Positions 9,086-17,679 of a stretch of DNA of 64,000 nt are shown one piece after another. Location of the stretch: contig NZ_JAINWJ010000014.1 in the NCBI RefSeq assembly GCF_021021415.1, forward strand, positions 1-64,000, written 5' to 3'. Made by a program: the position numbers and the translations under genes. This DNA comes from Martelella mediterranea (lineage in GTDB: Bacteria; Pseudomonadota; Alphaproteobacteria; Rhizobiales; Rhizobiaceae). Under the pieces are notes generated by a model. That model was not told where the DNA came from. It ran no database searches and was given only the letters and a program-made list of their open reading frames with translations. Position 1 is the first letter of the stretch. The number at the start of each line of letters is the position of its first letter.

Positions 9086-9162
9086 ATGACAAGCAAGACG
9101 ACCAATAAGTATTCGCCAGAGGTCCGCACCCGGGCTGTTCGGATGGTGAAGCGCGCCGAAAA
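9086..9162 (+). pseudogene. IS3-family OrfA N-terminal fragment
   Basis: An ATG at 9086 opens MTSKTTNKYSPEVRTRAVRM, the usual start of an IS3-group OrfA helix-turn-helix protein. Homology ends after about 25 residues and the sequence passes directly into an out-of-frame OrfB tail at 9163. The whole centre of the element, including most of OrfB, has been deleted. It abuts the truncated IS630 gene. Confidence 0.65.
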
Positions 9163-9336
9163 CTGGCCCTGTGGCGATACGACTACAACAATATCAGGCC
9201 GCACTCATCGCTGGGTAATAAAACGCCGAACGAAGTGCGGAGAGAAATGGAAGAGCTTGATGCGGGCGCCACACAGGCCCCTGCCCACGCAGACCAACCA
9301 AACTACCAATCACTAACCCGCAGACTCTCGAATTGA
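9163..9336 (+). pseudogene. IS3-family OrfB C-terminal fragment
   Basis: Read from 9163, the frame gives LALWRYDYNNIRPHSSLG followed by KTPNEV and ends at TGA 9334-9336. The YNxxRPHSSLGxxTPxE block is the hallmark C-terminus of IS3-family integrase-type transposases. It has no start and is out of frame with the OrfA head just upstream, which shows an internal deletion of the element. Confidence 0.75.
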
Positions 9337-9555
9337 ACGTGGGACGCAAGGGGTGCAGGTCACTGCCGTTTGCGGTGCTGACAATATCATATGCGCATGG
9401 GGGCGAGCCATGTGTGCGTGGTTCGCAGTGAAGATCTTTCGGCAGATCGGGCGTGGAAGTCCGGCGATCGGGCCGGCCAGCACTTCCGCCTCTGGCGACT
9501 GAAAGTAGGCGTAAAGCACGTCGAAATTATTGGGAACGGTGAAGTAAGGCCTCAT
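9313..9555 (-). CDS. Small hypothetical protein, 3' end probably altered by the IS3 remnant
   Basis: This 80-residue frame starts with an ATG that overlaps the stop of the preceding small gene (ATGA). It begins MRPYFTVPNNFDVLYAYFQS and has no recognised domain. Its last eight codons lie inside the IS3 OrfB fragment (9163-9336), so the natural C-terminus has probably been replaced. It belongs to the alpA-headed array. Function is unknown. Confidence 0.4.
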   Translation of the reverse strand: MRPYFTVPNNFDVLYAYFQSPEAEVLAGPIAGLPRPICRKIFTANHAHMARPHAHMILSAPQTAVTCTPCVPRSIRESAG

Positions 9556-9854
9556 GGTCCCAGCACTCCCACGACATGCACGAGGGCTGACGCTTGCGTG
9601 TGCGCTATGCGCAGCAACCGTGCCTTTTCAGCCCGGGTCAGGTGCGTACACATCTGAAGATCTCTAACGATCGCCATGATTTCGCCAGTGCGGCGATCAA
9701 GCTCTTGCAGCCTTGCGCCGCCACCAGCCAGAAGGCAGAGACGAATATACCGCGACTTTTGCTGCTCGCGGCATTGCAGCATATGCCACCGGACTACCGG
9801 CGCCTCCGATCGCGTAAGGCGAGTCTGGAAAATTTCCGTCCTTCGAGAACTCAT
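9552..9854 (-). CDS. Small hypothetical protein of the AlpA array
   Basis: The product is 100 residues, Arg/Leu-rich and probably helical (RRTGEIMAIVRDLQMCTHLT...EKARLLRIAH). The ATG at 9854 overlaps the alpA stop (9851-9853), and its own stop overlaps the next start, so the three genes are translationally coupled. No domain is recognised. Position after an AlpA regulator suggests an integrative-element accessory gene, which is inference. Confidence 0.5.
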   Translation of the reverse strand: MSSRRTEIFQTRLTRSEAPVVRWHMLQCREQQKSRYIRLCLLAGGGARLQELDRRTGEIMAIVRDLQMCTHLTRAEKARLLRIAHTQASALVHVVGVLGP

Positions 9855-10093
9855 CGCCACTCCTCCTCCGCCAGAGGAAGCGAGTCGATGTACGCCAGCA
9901 CTTCGGCCAATCGCCATCGGACGGTGCGAGGCCCCAGACGGACGGGTCTCGGGAAATCGAGGTCCTCGCGCAGCCTCCTGTCGATGGAGCTCTCGCTCCA
10001 TGACAGCAGCTCCATGAGCTTCTGCTTGGGAGTCAGTCGGTGTTCTAGAGGGATTTTTGCCATCGTGGCCTCCGGAGAGTGTTTCGATGGCAC
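9851..10093 (-). CDS. AlpA family (MerR-like) DNA-binding regulator
   Basis: The protein is up to 80 residues and matches prophage AlpA regulators: LTPKQKLMELLSWSESSIDR, then EDLDFPRPVRLGPRTVRW ending in AYIDSLP, the winged-helix of this family. The start may be ATG 10093 or ATG 10063 (MAKIPLEHRL); the shorter form fits family length better. AlpA proteins activate integrase or excision genes of mobile elements. No integrase is visible nearby, so this looks like the residue of a larger island, consistent with the adjoining IS debris. Confidence 0.75.
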   Translation of the reverse strand: MPSKHSPEATMAKIPLEHRLTPKQKLMELLSWSESSIDRRLREDLDFPRPVRLGPRTVRWRLAEVLAYIDSLPLAEEEWR

Positions 10094-10413
10094 GCCAATT
10101 TAAACAGATTTTCGGATTTCGATATAGGGGGAGTGGCTGGAAATGTGGAAAGTGGGCGGTTCCGCACGAATTATGTGGATAAACAAACTTCAGGTATTCC
10201 AATTCATAAAAGCGCTCGGCGAATTCTCGCGATTGTCCAACCGCCACGATGGCAGGCGCGGTCCAGCCCGCACCCGTTCATTGAACAAAGGGCCAAGAAA
10301 CTATTTCTTTCCGGAAGATCTGCCATCAATTCTGCGGCCGGTCAGGGTTCTCGGGACGCTGCTCTATGTGATCGGCACCAGAGAGGAATCGAGGCGAGAC
10401 CTCACCGTCACTT
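10094..10413. other. Gap between alpA and the nitronate monooxygenase gene
   Basis: These 320 bases hold the alpA upstream region (AT-rich around 10095-10130) and then sequence with no convincing gene. A plus-strand open frame from 10143 runs antisense into the next gene but has no family-like motifs. It probably includes the right-hand boundary of the degraded element. No repeat or att-like duplication could be identified by eye. Confidence 0.4.
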
Positions 10414-11490
10414 TTAACGGCGATCGTCGATGCACGACGCTGCACCGAGCCGCATTTCACGCGCGAGTGTTGCCATCAGCTCTGCCGCGGGCATGGCCCG
10501 CGCGAGCGGCGCACCTTGCCCCGCCCATTGCGCACCGTAACCAGCCTCGCCGCAGGCTTTGGCGGCGGCGTGAAGGGCCTTTCCGGCGTCGTAGGCAATG
10601 GGATAGTCGGGCGGCGTGGTTCCGTGAAGCGATGTTTCCGCCAGTTCCGTGAACCGGTTGGCAAGCGCACGTGCCGGCCGGCCGGAAATTGCAGTCGTCA
10701 GCCGCGTGTGGAAGGCGCCCGGTCCCTTCAGCGCCGCGCGATAGGCATCATCGGCGGCCGACTCGGGGCAGGCGGTGAAGGCTGTGCCGAGCTGCGCGGC
10801 GATCGCGCCGAGATCGCAGGCGGCGGCAATGCCCGCGCCATCCATGATCCCGCCTGCCGCGATGACGGGGATGCCAGTCTTCCTTGCCAGAAGCCGCGTC
10901 AGCGCAAATGTACCAAGGCCATCATCAACGGCCAGCGGATCGAACACGCCACGATGCCCGCCGGCCTCGATCCCCTGTGCGATGACGGCATCGAGCCCGG
11001 CGGCCTCGACGGCTTCGGCCTCGGCAAGGCTTGTCGCCGTCGCGAAAAGTCGGATGCCAGCGTCCTTCAGGGCAGTGATCGTTTCCGCCGGCGGCAGGCC
11101 GAAATGAAAGCTGACGACTGCCGGCTTTTTCTCGACCAGAAGAGACAGCATCTCCGGGTCATCGGAAAAGCTCTTGTAGATGACGCGCAGATCGGACGGC
11201 GGCGCGGCGTCGAATTCGGCGAAGACGGGCTCGAGTGCCGCCAGCCATGCCGCCTCCCGTTCCGGGTCCTGCACGGCAGGGCCATGCACGAAGACGTTGA
11301 CGTTGAAGGGCCGGTCCGTTTGGGCGAAGGTCTCGTCGATCATCGCGCGGGCACCGGCGACATCGCTCGCGCCAATACCGATCGAGCCAAGACCGCCAGC
11401 GTTCGACACCGCCGCCGCCAGCGCCGGCGTCGAGACGCCGGCCATCGGCGCCTGAATGATTGGCAGCGTCATTCCGAGTCCTTCAAGCAT
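10414..11490 (-). CDS. Nitronate monooxygenase / FMN-dependent 2-nitropropane dioxygenase family
   Basis: This FMN TIM-barrel enzyme of 358 residues starts [18 protein letters not shown], the NMO signature, with [12 protein letters not shown], a phosphate-binding [13 protein letters not shown] and [11 protein letters not shown]. These enzymes oxidise alkyl nitronates (for example propionate 3-nitronate); many family members have unknown substrates. ATG 11490 has a strong AAAGGAG eight bases upstream. It is transcribed away from the LysR gene at 11624, whose product is the likely regulator. Confidence 0.85.
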   Translation of the reverse strand: MLEGLGMTLPIIQAPMAGVSTPALAAAVSNAGGLGSIGIGASDVAGARAMIDETFAQTDRPFNVNVFVHGPAVQDPEREAAWLAALEPVFAEFDAAPPSDLRVIYKSFSDDPEMLSLLVEKKPAVVSFHFGLPPAETITALKDAGIRLFATATSLAEAEAVEAAGLDAVIAQGIEAGGHRGVFDPLAVDDGLGTFALTRLLARKTGIPVIAAGGIMDGAGIAAACDLGAIAAQLGTAFTACPESAADDAYRAALKGPGAFHTRLTTAISGRPARALANRFTELAETSLHGTTPPDYPIAYDAGKALHAAAKACGEAGYGAQWAGQGAPLARAMPAAELMATLAREMRLGAASCIDDRR

Positions 11491-11623
11491 ACGCCATCTC
11501 CTTTCACCGTTCCGCATACATATCGACCAGGTCGGCACAAATTCCCTGAAAGAGAATTCACCTTGACGTTTATTTCCATTTAAAGAATATATATTTCCAT
11601 TGGTTCTGCAATGGAGAATTCCG

Positions 11624-12517
11624 ATGGACCTCGCCACACTCGCCGTCTTCAGGGCCGTCGCCAGAGAGGAAAGCATCACCCGGGCCGCCGAACTGCTGGG
11701 TCGCGTGCCATCGAACGTCACCACCCGGATTCAGCAGCTGGAGGCGGAGATTGGCGTGGCGCTGTTTGCCCGCGAGACGCGACGCATGGTGCTGACCAGC
11801 GAGGGCAAAACCTATCTCGACTATGCCGAGCGCATCCTCAATCTCGCCGAAGAGGCACGCCAGCAGATCAATCCCGAAGGCCCCGGCGGCACACTGCGCA
11901 TCGGCTCGATGGAAAGCACGGTCGCAAGCCGCCTGCCCTCATTGCTTGCCACCTTCAACCGCGACTGGCCGGAGGTGGCGATCGAGCTCTCGACGGTGCC
12001 GACACGCCAGCTTGTCGATGCGGTTCAGGCCCACCGTATCGACTGCGCCCTCATCGCCATCGCGGTGGATGATGGCTGGAGCGCGCTCGACGCGCTGGAA
12101 ACAGTCCCCGTCTTTCGCGAGGAGCTCGTCCTGCTCATGCCAAAGGGGCACCGCGCGGTTCGCGCGCCAGCGGACGTGGAGCGCAAGGCGCTGGCAGCCT
12201 TCGCGCCGGGCTGCACCTACCGGATGCTGGCGGAGGAGTGGCTGATGGGCGGAAGCCCCGCCCGCTCGCGTCTGAAGATCCAGGAGGTCGGCTCCTACCA
12301 CGCCATGTTCGCCTGCACTGCGGCGGGGGCCTGCGTTAGCGTCATGCCGAAAAGCGTCGCCGACACGCTGTCCCATCTCGGCTCCGTGGAAGCTCATGGG
12401 CTGATGACCGTGGATACCCATCTGGCCTTCCGGCCGGGGTTCGCCACGCCCGCATTCCTCGAATGGCGCAAACGTCTTCTGGCGGCCTCGAACATCGAAC
12501 CTTCCGCGAGCGCATGA
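11624..12517 (+). CDS. LysR-type transcriptional regulator
   Basis: The product is 297 residues starting [20 protein letters not shown], with the LysR winged-helix ([20 protein letters not shown]) in residues 1-60 and a LysR_substrate effector domain behind it. ATG 11624 gives the normal N-terminus; an upstream in-frame ATG at 11600 would add only eight unusual residues. It is divergent from the nitronate monooxygenase gene across a short AT-rich spacer (11491-11623), the standard arrangement for a LysR controlling its neighbour. Confidence 0.88.
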   Translation: MDLATLAVFRAVAREESITRAAELLGRVPSNVTTRIQQLEAEIGVALFARETRRMVLTSEGKTYLDYAERILNLAEEARQQINPEGPGGTLRIGSMESTVASRLPSLLATFNRDWPEVAIELSTVPTRQLVDAVQAHRIDCALIAIAVDDGWSALDALETVPVFREELVLLMPKGHRAVRAPADVERKALAAFAPGCTYRMLAEEWLMGGSPARSRLKIQEVGSYHAMFACTAAGACVSVMPKSVADTLSHLGSVEAHGLMTVDTHLAFRPGFATPAFLEWRKRLLAASNIEPSASA

Positions 12518-12732
12518 GAGACCGGATGTCAGCAAAGAACTATGCCGGCCCGAAAGACGCTGCCGGGCTTGCCCTGCGTCCGCTTGGGGTTGGCTGCTTC
12601 GCCTTTACCGGCGTCTATCCGATGATGGTCTGTCAGGAATTGCCCTGGAAATCCGGCATCGGCAACGCCACCTATGTGCAGAATGGTCGAGAGCCAGCGG
12701 CCGATCAGTACGACGGAAGCGATGCGGAAAAG

Positions 12733-14208
12733 ATGACGGTACATTTCGACTTCGATAACAGCTACGCGCGTCTCGGCGGCGCGTTCCACCGGCCTACCGC
12801 GCCGTCGCCCGTCACCGCGCCGAGTCTCCTGAAGCTGAACCGGCCACTCGTCAAAGAGCTCGGGCTCGACGCGGATGCGTTGGACACTGCTGAAGGGGTT
12901 GAGATCTTCGCCGGCAACCGGCTCCCGACAGGAGCCGAGCCGATCGCGGCCGCTTACGCCGGACATCAATTCGGAAACTTCGTGCCGCAACTCGGCGATG
13001 GGCGCGCCATCCTCCTCGGCGAGGTCGTCGACCGAAAGGGTCGGCGTCGCGACATTCAACTGAAAGGGGCTGGCCCCACCATCTTCTCGCGCAGCGGCGA
13101 CGGACGGGCAGCACTCGGCCCGGTCCTGCGGGAGTATCTCGTCAGCGAGGCCATGGCCGCGCTCGGCATTCCAACCACGCGGGCACTGGCCGCGGTCGCG
13201 ACGGGAGAGCCAGTCTACCGGGAAACGGCCCTGCCGGGCGCGGTCCTCACGCGTGTTGCCTCCAGCCATATACGCGTCGGCACGTTCCAGTTCTTCGCGG
13301 CACGGGGCGATGACCAAGCGGTTCGCCAACTCGCCGACCATGTGATCGACAGGCATTACCCCGAGGCCGCGGGCGCTTCCAATCCCTACCGCGCTCTGCT
13401 CGAAGGCGTCTGCGCCCGTCAGGCCGAACTCGTCGCACGCTGGATGCAAATCGGCTTCGTGCACGGCGTCATGAACACCGACAATATGTCCATCACCGGG
13501 GAAACGATCGACTACGGCCCGTGCGCCTTCCTCGACGCCTACGATCCCGCGACCGTCTTCTCCTCGATCGACCGGAACGGGCGTTACGCCTACGCCAACC
13601 AGCCCGGCATCGCGCACTGGAACCTCTTTCGTCTGGCAGAATGTCTGCTTCCTCATCTCGATCCTGATGAAAACAAGGCCATTGAAGCCGCGCAGGACGT
13701 GCTTTCCGGCTATGCCGACGCGTTCAACACCGCTTATCTCGACGGCTTTCGCGCGAAGATCGGTTTGCAGACATCGCAGACGGAAGACGCCGCTTTGATC
13801 GAGGATCTTCTTGGGCACATGGCACAGCAGAATGCGGACTTCACCCTGACCTTCCGCAGTCTCGGCAAAGCGGCGGAAAGCGCGCAGGCCGAGGGGGCCG
13901 TGCGCGGTCTCTTTGCCGATCCAACCGCTTACGACGGCTGGGCGGTTCGCTGGCGTCAGCGCCTCGAGGCCGAACCGGGAGAGCCGAGTGAACGTCGCGT
14001 TGCGATGGATGCGGTGAACCCGGCGATCATTCCGCGCAACCATCTCGTCGAGGAAGCGCTTGCCGCCGCGATGGCCGGCGACCTGGCACCCTTCGAACGC
14101 TTGAACAAAGCACTGGCCACGCCCTTCGAGGATCGGGCGGAATTCACCGATTATGCCGACCTTCCGCCGGTGCCCGAGACGGCGTACCGAACCTTCTGCG
14201 GCACGTAA
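12733..14208 (+). CDS. selO: SelO family pseudokinase AMPylator (YdiU)
   Basis: The protein has 491 residues and the full SelO/UPF0061 pattern: [30 protein letters not shown] (K111), [32 protein letters not shown] (D250, N251) and [11 protein letters not shown] (D260). These correspond to the ATP- and Mg-binding residues known from bacterial SelO. Family members transfer AMP to Ser/Thr/Tyr of target proteins under oxidative stress. The C-terminus ends FCGT, placing Cys at the third-last position where human SelO has selenocysteine. ATG 12733 was chosen because homology begins at once ([12 protein letters not shown]); upstream in-frame codons encode unrelated sequence. Confidence 0.9.
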   Translation: MTVHFDFDNSYARLGGAFHRPTAPSPVTAPSLLKLNRPLVKELGLDADALDTAEGVEIFAGNRLPTGAEPIAAAYAGHQFGNFVPQLGDGRAILLGEVVDRKGRRRDIQLKGAGPTIFSRSGDGRAALGPVLREYLVSEAMAALGIPTTRALAAVATGEPVYRETALPGAVLTRVASSHIRVGTFQFFAARGDDQAVRQLADHVIDRHYPEAAGASNPYRALLEGVCARQAELVARWMQIGFVHGVMNTDNMSITGETIDYGPCAFLDAYDPATVFSSIDRNGRYAYANQPGIAHWNLFRLAECLLPHLDPDENKAIEAAQDVLSGYADAFNTAYLDGFRAKIGLQTSQTEDAALIEDLLGHMAQQNADFTLTFRSLGKAAESAQAEGAVRGLFADPTAYDGWAVRWRQRLEAEPGEPSERRVAMDAVNPAIIPRNHLVEEALAAAMAGDLAPFERLNKALATPFEDRAEFTDYADLPPVPETAYRTFCGT

Positions 14209-14479
14209 GCGCGCGGCGCGCGAGCGACGTAATCCTATTTGGCGGACCGAGGGTGGCTCTTTCAATGGCGGTTATCGGCCTCGTTTCTGTTCGTCCGCAA
14301 GGCGCTGCCATTTCGGACTTTCGCAGGATTTCGGTTATACCCGCGAAGCTGCCGTTCGTTGAACGCTGATCAAATGCTTATAAAGGGCGGGAAGCCGTCG
14401 ATTGCTGGGCCGAGCACCGAAGGCTGCGGTACGGACGAAGCTGAGCTTGGCCCCATGCGTAGGAGTGCATGTCGAGCAC

Positions 14480-15267
14480 TCAAGCGACGGCATTTTCGAT
14501 GCGTATGTCCCGACCAGGAGGTACATTGAAAAGACGGCCGTATTCCCGGGTAAACTGTGTCACGCTGGCGTAACCAACTGCGTGGGCTGCCTCCGCGATC
14601 TTCGTACCCTCCAGCAGCATGAGCCGCCTCGCTTCTATCAGGCGAAGCTGCTTCTGGAACTGGAGCGGTGACAGGGTCGTGATAGCGCGGAAGTGCTTGT
14701 GGAACGCGGGCTCTCTCATCGCGGCGGCCTCGGCGAGTTCCTCAACCCGGATCGGACGGGTGTATTCCCGCCGCAGGATGTCGACCGCACGCGCGATCCG
14801 TCCCGCGTGGCTGTCTGGCACCCGAGCGCAGCGATGGCCGGGCCGTGAACACCCATGAGAAGCCACTAATGCAGCTCACGCAGCAGGCCGTCGCCAAGCA
14901 CCGACAGAGCCTCGGGCCGATCCAGCAGCCGCGCAAGGCAAAGCGAGGCATCGATGACCTCTGCGTCGATCGGCTCGACCCTCACAGGCCGCGCCTCACC
15001 CGACCGCACGGAGACAGCCGAGCGCAACGCGCGCAGGATCGCGGGATCGAGCTCGAGCGCATAGTAGGGTTCAGCGATGCTGGCGCGGGTGATCCGGCTG
15101 ACCGTCGGGATATCCGCCGCGATCACCATCGCCTCCCCCGGCGCGTATTCGAAGCTGGCCCCCAGTGTGGTCACGCGCTTCCTTCCCTGCAGCAGCATGG
15201 CCACCACGGGCTTCTGGAAGGTCAGCCTCGACTTTCGTGCCAGAATGTACCTTGAAATGTACCTCAA
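14480..15267 (-). pseudogene. AraC family regulator, broken by a stop and a frameshift
   Basis: The N-terminal AraC_N-type cupin half ([32 protein letters not shown]) reads from 15267 to a TAG at about 14866-14868. The C-terminal HTH half (RIARAVDILRREYTRPIRVE to GYASVTQFTREYGRLFN) reads on in another frame to 14480. Translating through the TAG gives WLLMGVHGPAIAALG, then a one-base shift restores PDSHAGRIAR, the expected linker. So one nonsense codon and one indel lie within about 50 bases. The N-terminus also seems slightly short. Two lesions make a sequencing error less likely. Confidence 0.8.
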
Positions 15268-15319
15268 CCAACCCTGGAAAGAAAACCATGAATAAAAACA
15301 TGATCTTGGGACGAGGTAA

Positions 15320-15409
15320 TGGCGGACAGAGAGGGATTCGAACCCTCGATACGGTTTCCCGTATACACGCGTTCCAGGCGTGCGCCTTCAACCACTCGGC
15401 CACCTGTCC
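15320..15409 (-). tRNA. tRNA-Ser (anticodon GGA)
   Basis: The reverse strand starts GGACAGGTGGCCGAGTGG and folds as a 90-nt class II tRNA: acceptor GGACAGG/CTGTCC, D-arm with GTGGCCGAGTGGTT, anticodon stem CACGC/GCGTG around CTGGAAC (anticodon GGA), long variable arm (TATACGGGAAACCGTAT) and T-arm GGGTTCGAATCCC. The CCA end is encoded. It decodes UCC and UCU. Confidence 0.96.
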
Positions 15410-15454
15410 GTCTGATGCCGTCATCGGAGAAACCGAGCGGCGGGAACGGCGCGA

Positions 15455-15482
15455 TATATACCGATGAAGGCGCGATGATCAA
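15455..15482 (-). promoter_or_regulatory. Candidate promoter of tRNA-Ser
   Basis: On the minus strand TTGATC (15477-15482) and TATATA (15455-15460) are separated by 16 bases, about 45 bases before the tRNA start. This resembles a housekeeping sigma promoter; the match is by eye only. Confidence 0.4.
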
Positions 15483-15551
15483 CCCGAATTTGTCAGTTTC
15501 CTGAAATGATTGCGAGCGGTCGACAATTGCGTGGGTCCATCGCCCGGCTGC

Positions 15552-15577
15552 GGAACCGGAACTTGTGTCCGTCCGTT
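15552..15577 (+). promoter_or_regulatory. Candidate EcfG-type general stress promoter of msrA
   Basis: GGAAC (15552-15556) and CGTT (15574-15577) are separated by 17 bases, matching the alphaproteobacterial EcfG consensus GGAAC-N16/17-CGTT. The site ends 86 bases before the msrA ATG on the same strand. Repair of oxidised methionine fits a stress regulon. Confidence 0.55.
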
Positions 15578-15663
15578 TCCATGCTTATCTATTGCGCATT
15601 GATTGCCGGGCCTGCGCAGACAAGGAAATGCGCGGCCGGCCCACCCGTTCAAAGGAGAATCAG

Positions 15664-16314
15664 ATGTTTCTCTCGACCCTGAAAAAGGAAAAGACCACGC
15701 TGCCGACGGCTGAGACCGCGCTGCCCGGTCGCGCCGAGCCGATCCCCACGGCGCGCGAGCATTTCGTCAATGGTCGTCCGCTCGCCCCGCCCTATCCCGA
15801 TCACCTGAAGGAAGTGATGCTCGGCATGGGGTGCTTCTGGGGCGCGGAACGGCTGTTGTGGCAGACGCCCGGCGTCTATGTGACCGTCGCCGGTTATTCC
15901 GGCGGAATCACCCCCAACCCGACCTATGAGGAAACCTGCACAGGGCTGACCGGCCACACCGAGGTGGTGCGCGTGGTCTATGATCCGCAGCAGGTGAGCC
16001 TTGAACAATTGCTCGCGATCTTCTTCGAGGCCCACGACCCGACCCAGGGCATGCGCCAGGGCAATGATATCGGCACGACCTATCGCTCTGCGATCTACCT
16101 TGAGGACGAGGACGACCTGGAGCTTGCCGAACGCGTGCGCGACCGCTTCCAGTCCGCCCTGAAGCAAAGCGGCCGGGCCGACCTGATCACCACCGAAATC
16201 GCAAAGGCCGGCGCATTCTACCCGGCCGAGGATTATCACCAGCAATATCTGGCCAAGAACCCCGCCGGCTATTGCGGCCTCAGGGGCACCGGCGTCTCCT
16301 GCCCGATCGGCTGA
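15664..16314 (+). CDS. msrA: Peptide-methionine (S)-S-oxide reductase MsrA
   Basis: The product has 216 residues; the catalytic motif is GMGCFWGAE, followed by VTVAGYSGG and [28 protein letters not shown] at the C-terminus carries the resolving cysteines. MsrA reduces methionine-S-sulfoxide in proteins using thioredoxin. ATG 15664 has AAAGGAG nine bases upstream. It is a single-gene unit between an EcfG-like promoter and a clear terminator at 16349. The N-terminal 45 residues before the catalytic domain are common in long MsrA proteins. Confidence 0.95.
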   Translation: MFLSTLKKEKTTLPTAETALPGRAEPIPTAREHFVNGRPLAPPYPDHLKEVMLGMGCFWGAERLLWQTPGVYVTVAGYSGGITPNPTYEETCTGLTGHTEVVRVVYDPQQVSLEQLLAIFFEAHDPTQGMRQGNDIGTTYRSAIYLEDEDDLELAERVRDRFQSALKQSGRADLITTEIAKAGAFYPAEDYHQQYLAKNPAGYCGLRGTGVSCPIG

Positions 16315-16348
16315 CCTTACAGGGTTGTCGCCAGCAGATGTTGCCGAA

Positions 16349-16371
16349 GGGAGCGTTCGCGCTCCCTTTTT
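16349..16371 (+). terminator. Rho-independent terminator after msrA
   Basis: GGGAGCG (16349-16355), loop TTCG, CGCTCCC (16360-16366), then TTTTT. This is a compact tetraloop hairpin with a T tract, 35 bases after the msrA stop. Confidence 0.85.
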
Positions 16372-16548
16372 CGTCGTCAGCCCCTGTTGATAACCCCGCG
16401 CGGATTTTTACCCTTCGGGCAAATTTTGTGATGAAATTTTGTCTGAGCCGTGCAACGATGATGGCAGGGTCGGCCATTGCGCGCCGGCGACCTTCCCGGA
16501 CAGGGGCCGGGATCTCAGGGTTTCACGCACAGGGAACAGAGCTGCGAT

Positions 16549-17541
16549 ATGAAGAAGACCATTTTGAGCCTTATGGCTGTAGCCGCCATGTCGACCACCG
16601 CGCTGGCCGCCGATTTCAAACCGGCGCTGGTCTACGGCACGGGCGGCAAGTTCGACAAATCCTTCAATGAATCCGCCTATAACGGCGCCGAAAAGTTCAA
16701 GGCCGACACCGGCGTTGAATACCGCGATTTCGAACCCACCGGCGACGCCCAGGGCGAACAGGCGATCCTGAATTTCGCCTCGATGGGCTTCAACCCGGTC
16801 GTGGCGCTGTCGTTTGCCTGGAAGTCGGCTGTCGAAAAGATCGCGCCGCAGTTTCCCGATACCGAGTTCTACATCGTCGATGACGTGATCGACGCGCCGA
16901 ACGTCCAGTCCGTCGTCTTCAAGGAAGAGCAGGGCTCCTATCTGGTCGGCCTTCTCGGCGCGATGAAATCGGAAACCGGCACGGTCGGCTTTGTCGGCGG
17001 CATGGATATTCCGTTGATCCACAAATTCGGCTGCGGTTATGCCCAGGGCGCCCATGCGGCCGACGAAAACGTCAAGGTGCTGCGCAACATGGTCGGCACC
17101 ACCGGCGCTGCCTGGAACGACCCGGTCAAGGCTGGCGAGCTTACCAAGAACCAGATGGACCAGGGCGCCGACGTGATCTACGCGGCAGCCGGCGCCTCCG
17201 GCCTCGGCGTGCTGCAGGCCGCCGCCGATGCCGAGAAATATTCGATCGGCGTCGATTCCAACCAGAACTACGTTCATCCCGGCTCGGTTCTGACCTCGAT
17301 GGTCAAGCGCGTCGACAATGCCGTCTATGACGCCTTCAAGGCCAGCCAGGACGGCAATTTCGAAGCCGGCGTCAACAGCCTGGGCGTGGCCGAGGACGGC
17401 GTGGGCTGGGCCTATGACGAAAACAACAAGGCGCTGATCACCGAAGATATGATGGCCGCCGTCGAAAAGGCGAAGGAAGGCATCATCTCCGGGGAGATCG
17501 AAGTCCACGACTACTCGGTCGACAACACCTGCCCCTATTGA
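16549..17541 (+). CDS. BMP family nucleoside ABC transporter substrate-binding protein
   Basis: A 330-residue periplasmic protein with a signal peptide (MKKTILSLMAVAAMSTTALA, cut before ADF). The mature part has ALVYGTGGKFDKSFNESAYN, the PnrA/BmpA signature, and later NYVHPGSVLTSMVKRVD. Family members bind purine and pyrimidine nucleosides. It heads an operon with ABC transporter genes and nucleoside-catabolic enzymes, so nucleoside capture is well supported. A very stable hairpin follows it at 17552. This may terminate part of the transcription, giving more binding protein than transporter. Confidence 0.9.
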   Translation: MKKTILSLMAVAAMSTTALAADFKPALVYGTGGKFDKSFNESAYNGAEKFKADTGVEYRDFEPTGDAQGEQAILNFASMGFNPVVALSFAWKSAVEKIAPQFPDTEFYIVDDVIDAPNVQSVVFKEEQGSYLVGLLGAMKSETGTVGFVGGMDIPLIHKFGCGYAQGAHAADENVKVLRNMVGTTGAAWNDPVKAGELTKNQMDQGADVIYAAAGASGLGVLQAAADAEKYSIGVDSNQNYVHPGSVLTSMVKRVDNAVYDAFKASQDGNFEAGVNSLGVAEDGVGWAYDENNKALITEDMMAAVEKAKEGIISGEIEVHDYSVDNTCPY

Positions 17542-17551
17542 TGTGAACCCT

Positions 17552-17588
17552 GACGGGCGTCTGCGCGTGTCGCAGACGCCCGTCTTTT
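17552..17588 (+). terminator. Strong hairpin between binding-protein and ABC genes
   Basis: A perfect 14-bp stem (GACGGGCGTCTGCG, 17552-17565, with its complement 17571-17584), 5-base loop and TTTT. It lies 10 bases past the bmp stop and 92 bases before the next start. It probably acts as a partial terminator or a 3'-end stabiliser within the operon. Confidence 0.75.
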
Positions 17589-17679
17589 GACTTCCGCCCT
17601 GCGCTTTTCGTCAAGCGGGCGGCGCCAACCTGCCTGCCTGTCAATGGCTGCGGCAAGACCTGTTGGAGAGTAACAGCAT

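Noticed and set aside
9310-9360. Possible tRNA-fragment attachment site at the edge of the IS3 relic
   Set aside because: No T-arm or acceptor pattern could be folded, and no second copy was found in the window.
10143-10652. Plus-strand frame between alpA and the NMO gene
   Set aside because: Half of it is antisense to the NMO gene, the product is Arg-rich without motifs, and no ribosome site is visible.
12529-14265. 578-codon minus-strand open frame opposite selO
   Set aside because: Shadow of the selO gene, whose motifs are unambiguous; the antisense product has no family features.
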